Assembly: GCA_023666665.1 (NCBI GenBank)
Contig: JAMPBN010000012.1
Location: forward strand, 1-33,338
Reading direction: 5' to 3'
DNA from: Prevotella sp.
GTDB lineage: Bacteria; Bacteroidota; Bacteroidia; Bacteroidales; Muribaculaceae
DNA: 33,338 nt
Shown here one piece after another: positions 31,783 to 33,338 of this stretch (position 1 is its first letter; each line of letters opens with the position of its first letter). The notes below the pieces were generated by a model. The model saw nothing but the letters and a program-made list of their open reading frames with translations. It was not told the DNA's origin and did not search any database. A program made the position numbers and the translations under genes.

Positions 31783-32996
31783 TTTTGGGCTTTCAGCTTG
31801 TCGAGCTCTTTGATGAGGCAGTCGGGGAGGTCGCCGGCACAGTGATGGCAAGCCATTTCGCGGGAGTACATTCGTGCGATGCAGTAGTTTACGTGGTCGC
31901 AGCCTGCGGATTTAGAGCCGGCAGCGAGTTGGTTGACGAAGTCGGGCTGACGGAGGAGTGCGCGACCCATCTGCACGAACTCAAAACCTTCGTCGAGTAC
32001 GCGGTCAATACCTTCGCGGGTTGAGCAGCCGCCGACGTAGACCAGCGGGAGTTTGAGGGCTTTGCGGAACTCGCGGGCATGGTCGAGGAAGTAAGTCTCG
32101 GAGTAGGGCACGGTGGGTATCATCCATTTGCCAACGGCTTTTACGCCGTATTTGAGCCACCAGGGATGCATATAGTATGTCATTGACATGATGGGCATCG
32201 GGCCGCGCATAACGTACATGGGCGCTTTGCTGACAAAGCCGCCGCTGAGCACGAGGGCATCTGCGCCGAGTTGTTCAAGTTCCTGCGCGATTTTTATGCC
32301 TTCTTCGATTTCTATGCCTCCGCGGAAGCCGTCGCGCATATTGGTTTTGACGAGTACGCCCACTTCGCCGTTGGCAGCTTTTATTACTTCATCCATACAC
32401 ATACGCATAAAGCGCATACGGTTGTCGAGCGAACCGCCAAATTCGTCGCGCCGACGGTTGGTGTATGGCGAGAGAAATTGGGAGATGAGGTAGCCGTGGC
32501 CGGCGTGGATTTCAACGCAGTCAAAGCCGGCATCTTTGGCGGTGCGCACGGCGTCGCCAAATGCCCGGGCCATAGGAGCGAGTTCGTCTTTGCGTAGTCC
32601 GCGCACAATGGTGGGCGAATAGAGGTTGAAGCCGGTGGATGCGCCTACGGGGACTTGTCCGGCCGTGGAGATGTGGGTCATGTTGCCGCAATGGCCAAGC
32701 TGTACGGAGGCTTTGGCTCCGGCGGCGTGGATGTCGTCGGTGATTTCGCGGAGTGCGGGGACTATTTCGGGGCGCATCCATAGCTGGGAGGTGAACGACA
32801 GTCCGCTGCGGCTCACTGAGGCGTAGGCCAGGGTAGTCATGCCGACGCCGCCGCGTGCCACGCTGACGTGGTAATCGCGGAGCATCTGCGAGGGGTTGTT
32901 ATCTGTGGCCATTCCCTCGAAGGCTGCGGAGCGGATGGTGCGGTTGCGCAGTTCTATCGGGCCGATTTTTGCCGGGGTAAAGAGAGTGTCTGACAT
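31776..32996 (-). CDS. NADH:flavin oxidoreductase, Old Yellow Enzyme family
   Basis: FMN-dependent TIM-barrel reductase of 406 residues. Landmarks are the N-terminal 'FTPAKIGPIELRNRTIRSA', 'QLGHCGNMTH', the signature 'EIHAGHGYLISQFLSP' with 'RRDEFGGSLDNRMRF', and late-barrel 'VYVGGCS'/'VQMGRALL' phosphate-binding strands. The C-terminus has a cysteine cluster (C366, C372, C383, C386, C393), similar in position to the [4Fe-4S] cysteines of 2,4-dienoyl-CoA reductases though with different spacing. There is no second NAD-binding domain. It reduces activated C=C bonds of an unknown substrate. It precedes the SDR gene and follows rpmA, from which it is separated by a hairpin-forming repeat. Confidence 0.87.
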   Translation of the reverse strand: MSDTLFTPAKIGPIELRNRTIRSAAFEGMATDNNPSQMLRDYHVSVARGGVGMTTLAYASVSRSGLSFTSQLWMRPEIVPALREITDDIHAAGAKASVQLGHCGNMTHISTAGQVPVGASTGFNLYSPTIVRGLRKDELAPMARAFGDAVRTAKDAGFDCVEIHAGHGYLISQFLSPYTNRRRDEFGGSLDNRMRFMRMCMDEVIKAANGEVGVLVKTNMRDGFRGGIEIEEGIKIAQELEQLGADALVLSGGFVSKAPMYVMRGPMPIMSMTYYMHPWWLKYGVKAVGKWMIPTVPYSETYFLDHAREFRKALKLPLVYVGGCSTREGIDRVLDEGFEFVQMGRALLRQPDFVNQLAAGSKSAGCDHVNYCIARMYSREMACHHCAGDLPDCLIKELDKLKAQNY

Positions 32997-33016
32997 AATG
33001 CTTTAAATAATACAAT

Positions 33017-33055
33017 AAAGTCCTTAAGGTCTTTAACGACTTTAAGGACTTTAGT
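33017..33055 (-). terminator. Probable rpmA terminator built from a 9-bp tandem repeat
   Basis: AAAGTCCTTAA at 33017-33027 pairs with TTAAGGACTTT at 33042-33052 (11 bp). Three more inner pairs follow after a single C/A mismatch on the minus strand. The T-tract after the stem on the minus strand is poor (ATTGTATT). The region is also four degenerate nonamers of the type G-[AT]-C-[CT]-TTA (33020-33055), which create the symmetry. Confidence 0.55.
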
Positions 33056-33078
33056 AATGTGAGTTAAAGTCGAGGGGT

Positions 33079-33338
33079 TTATGCCTCGGCAATGGGTGTT
33101 ACGTTGATGAATCGGCGACCGTTGCGGCCTTCGGTGAAGAGCACCGTGCCGTCAATGAGAGCGTAGAGGGTGTGGTCCTTGCCCATGCCTACGTTGAGGC
33201 CGGGGTGGTGCACAGTGCCACGCTGACGCTTGATGATGTTGCCGGCTTTGGCGAATTGTCCGCCAAAAATCTTAACGCCCAGACGTTTGCTTTCTGATTC
33301 GCGGCCGTTCTTAGAACTGCCGACACCTTTCTTATGTG
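33079..33338 (-). CDS. rpmA: 50S ribosomal protein L27, 5' end cut by the window edge
   Basis: Partial gene: the window holds codon 3 (His) to the stop plus two bases of codon 2; only about four bases are missing. The visible start, '[20 protein letters not shown]', is the L27 N-terminus that reaches the peptidyl-transferase centre. '[20 protein letters not shown]', '[20 protein letters not shown]' and the usual basic C-terminus follow. The total of about 87 residues is normal. The upstream neighbour is expected to be rplU, outside the window. Confidence 0.97.
   Translation of the reverse strand, partial: HKKGVGSSKNGRESESKRLGVKIFGGQFAKAGNIIKRQRGTVHHPGLNVGMGKDHTLYALIDGTVLFTEGRNGRRFINVTPIAEA

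Overview
The window is a piece of a Bacteroidales chromosome, most likely Muribaculaceae or a close relative. The evidence is Bacteroidetes-type promoters (TTTG, 19-20 bp, TAnnTTTG), absence of Shine-Dalgarno sequences, seven exported proteins with the same short C-terminal 'L-x-G-[RQ] ... G-[IVL]-Y ... NGRK' module typical of T9SS-like cargo, peptidase family C10, a GH33 sialidase, a BspA-type leucine-rich-repeat protein and a DUF4353-like lipoprotein. The family-level assignment is inference. Twenty protein-coding genes are complete, one ribosomal gene is cut by the right edge, and there is one tRNA.

Layout, left to right. (1) 56-3774, minus: two tandem secreted Omp28-like paralogues; only the downstream one keeps a CxxC motif. 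(2) 3886-12363, plus: a Na/Pi cotransporter with PhoU-like tail, then a tightly packed run of two C10 cysteine proteases, an NAD-dependent epimerase/dehydratase and a membrane acyltransferase that carries a G9 tract near its 3' end. (3) 12518-14575: tRNA-Arg(CCT) and rpsA, each with its own promoter, ended by a strong terminator. (4) 14776-17940, plus: small helical protein, PlsC-like acyltransferase, nitrilase-family omega-amidase and a beta-helix-type lipoprotein. (5) 17930-21608, minus: secreted protein, prephenate dehydratase, aromatic aminotransferase, all translationally coupled. (6) 21736-30938, minus: an 1818-residue LRR protein with a long structured leader, and an exo-alpha-sialidase, each with its own promoter or terminator. 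(7) 31006-32996, minus: an SDR oxidoreductase and an Old-Yellow-Enzyme-type reductase. (8) 33079-33338, minus: rpmA (L27), missing only its first few bases.

How it fits together. Much of the window serves the cell surface: proteases, sialidase, LRR adhesin-like protein and Omp28-like proteins fit a gut bacterium that works on host mucin and protein. The housekeeping genes (rpsA, rpmA, tRNA, pheA) lie between these blocks.

The two signals I rate highest are the G9 tract in the acyltransferase, where loss or gain of one G removes the C-terminal membrane part (candidate phase variation), and a set of unrelated-looking intergenic microsatellites that share a strict 7-bp period (one has 9 bp). 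These sit on gene boundaries and in places provide the stop or start codons. No CRISPR array, prophage, insertion sequence or transposase gene was seen.
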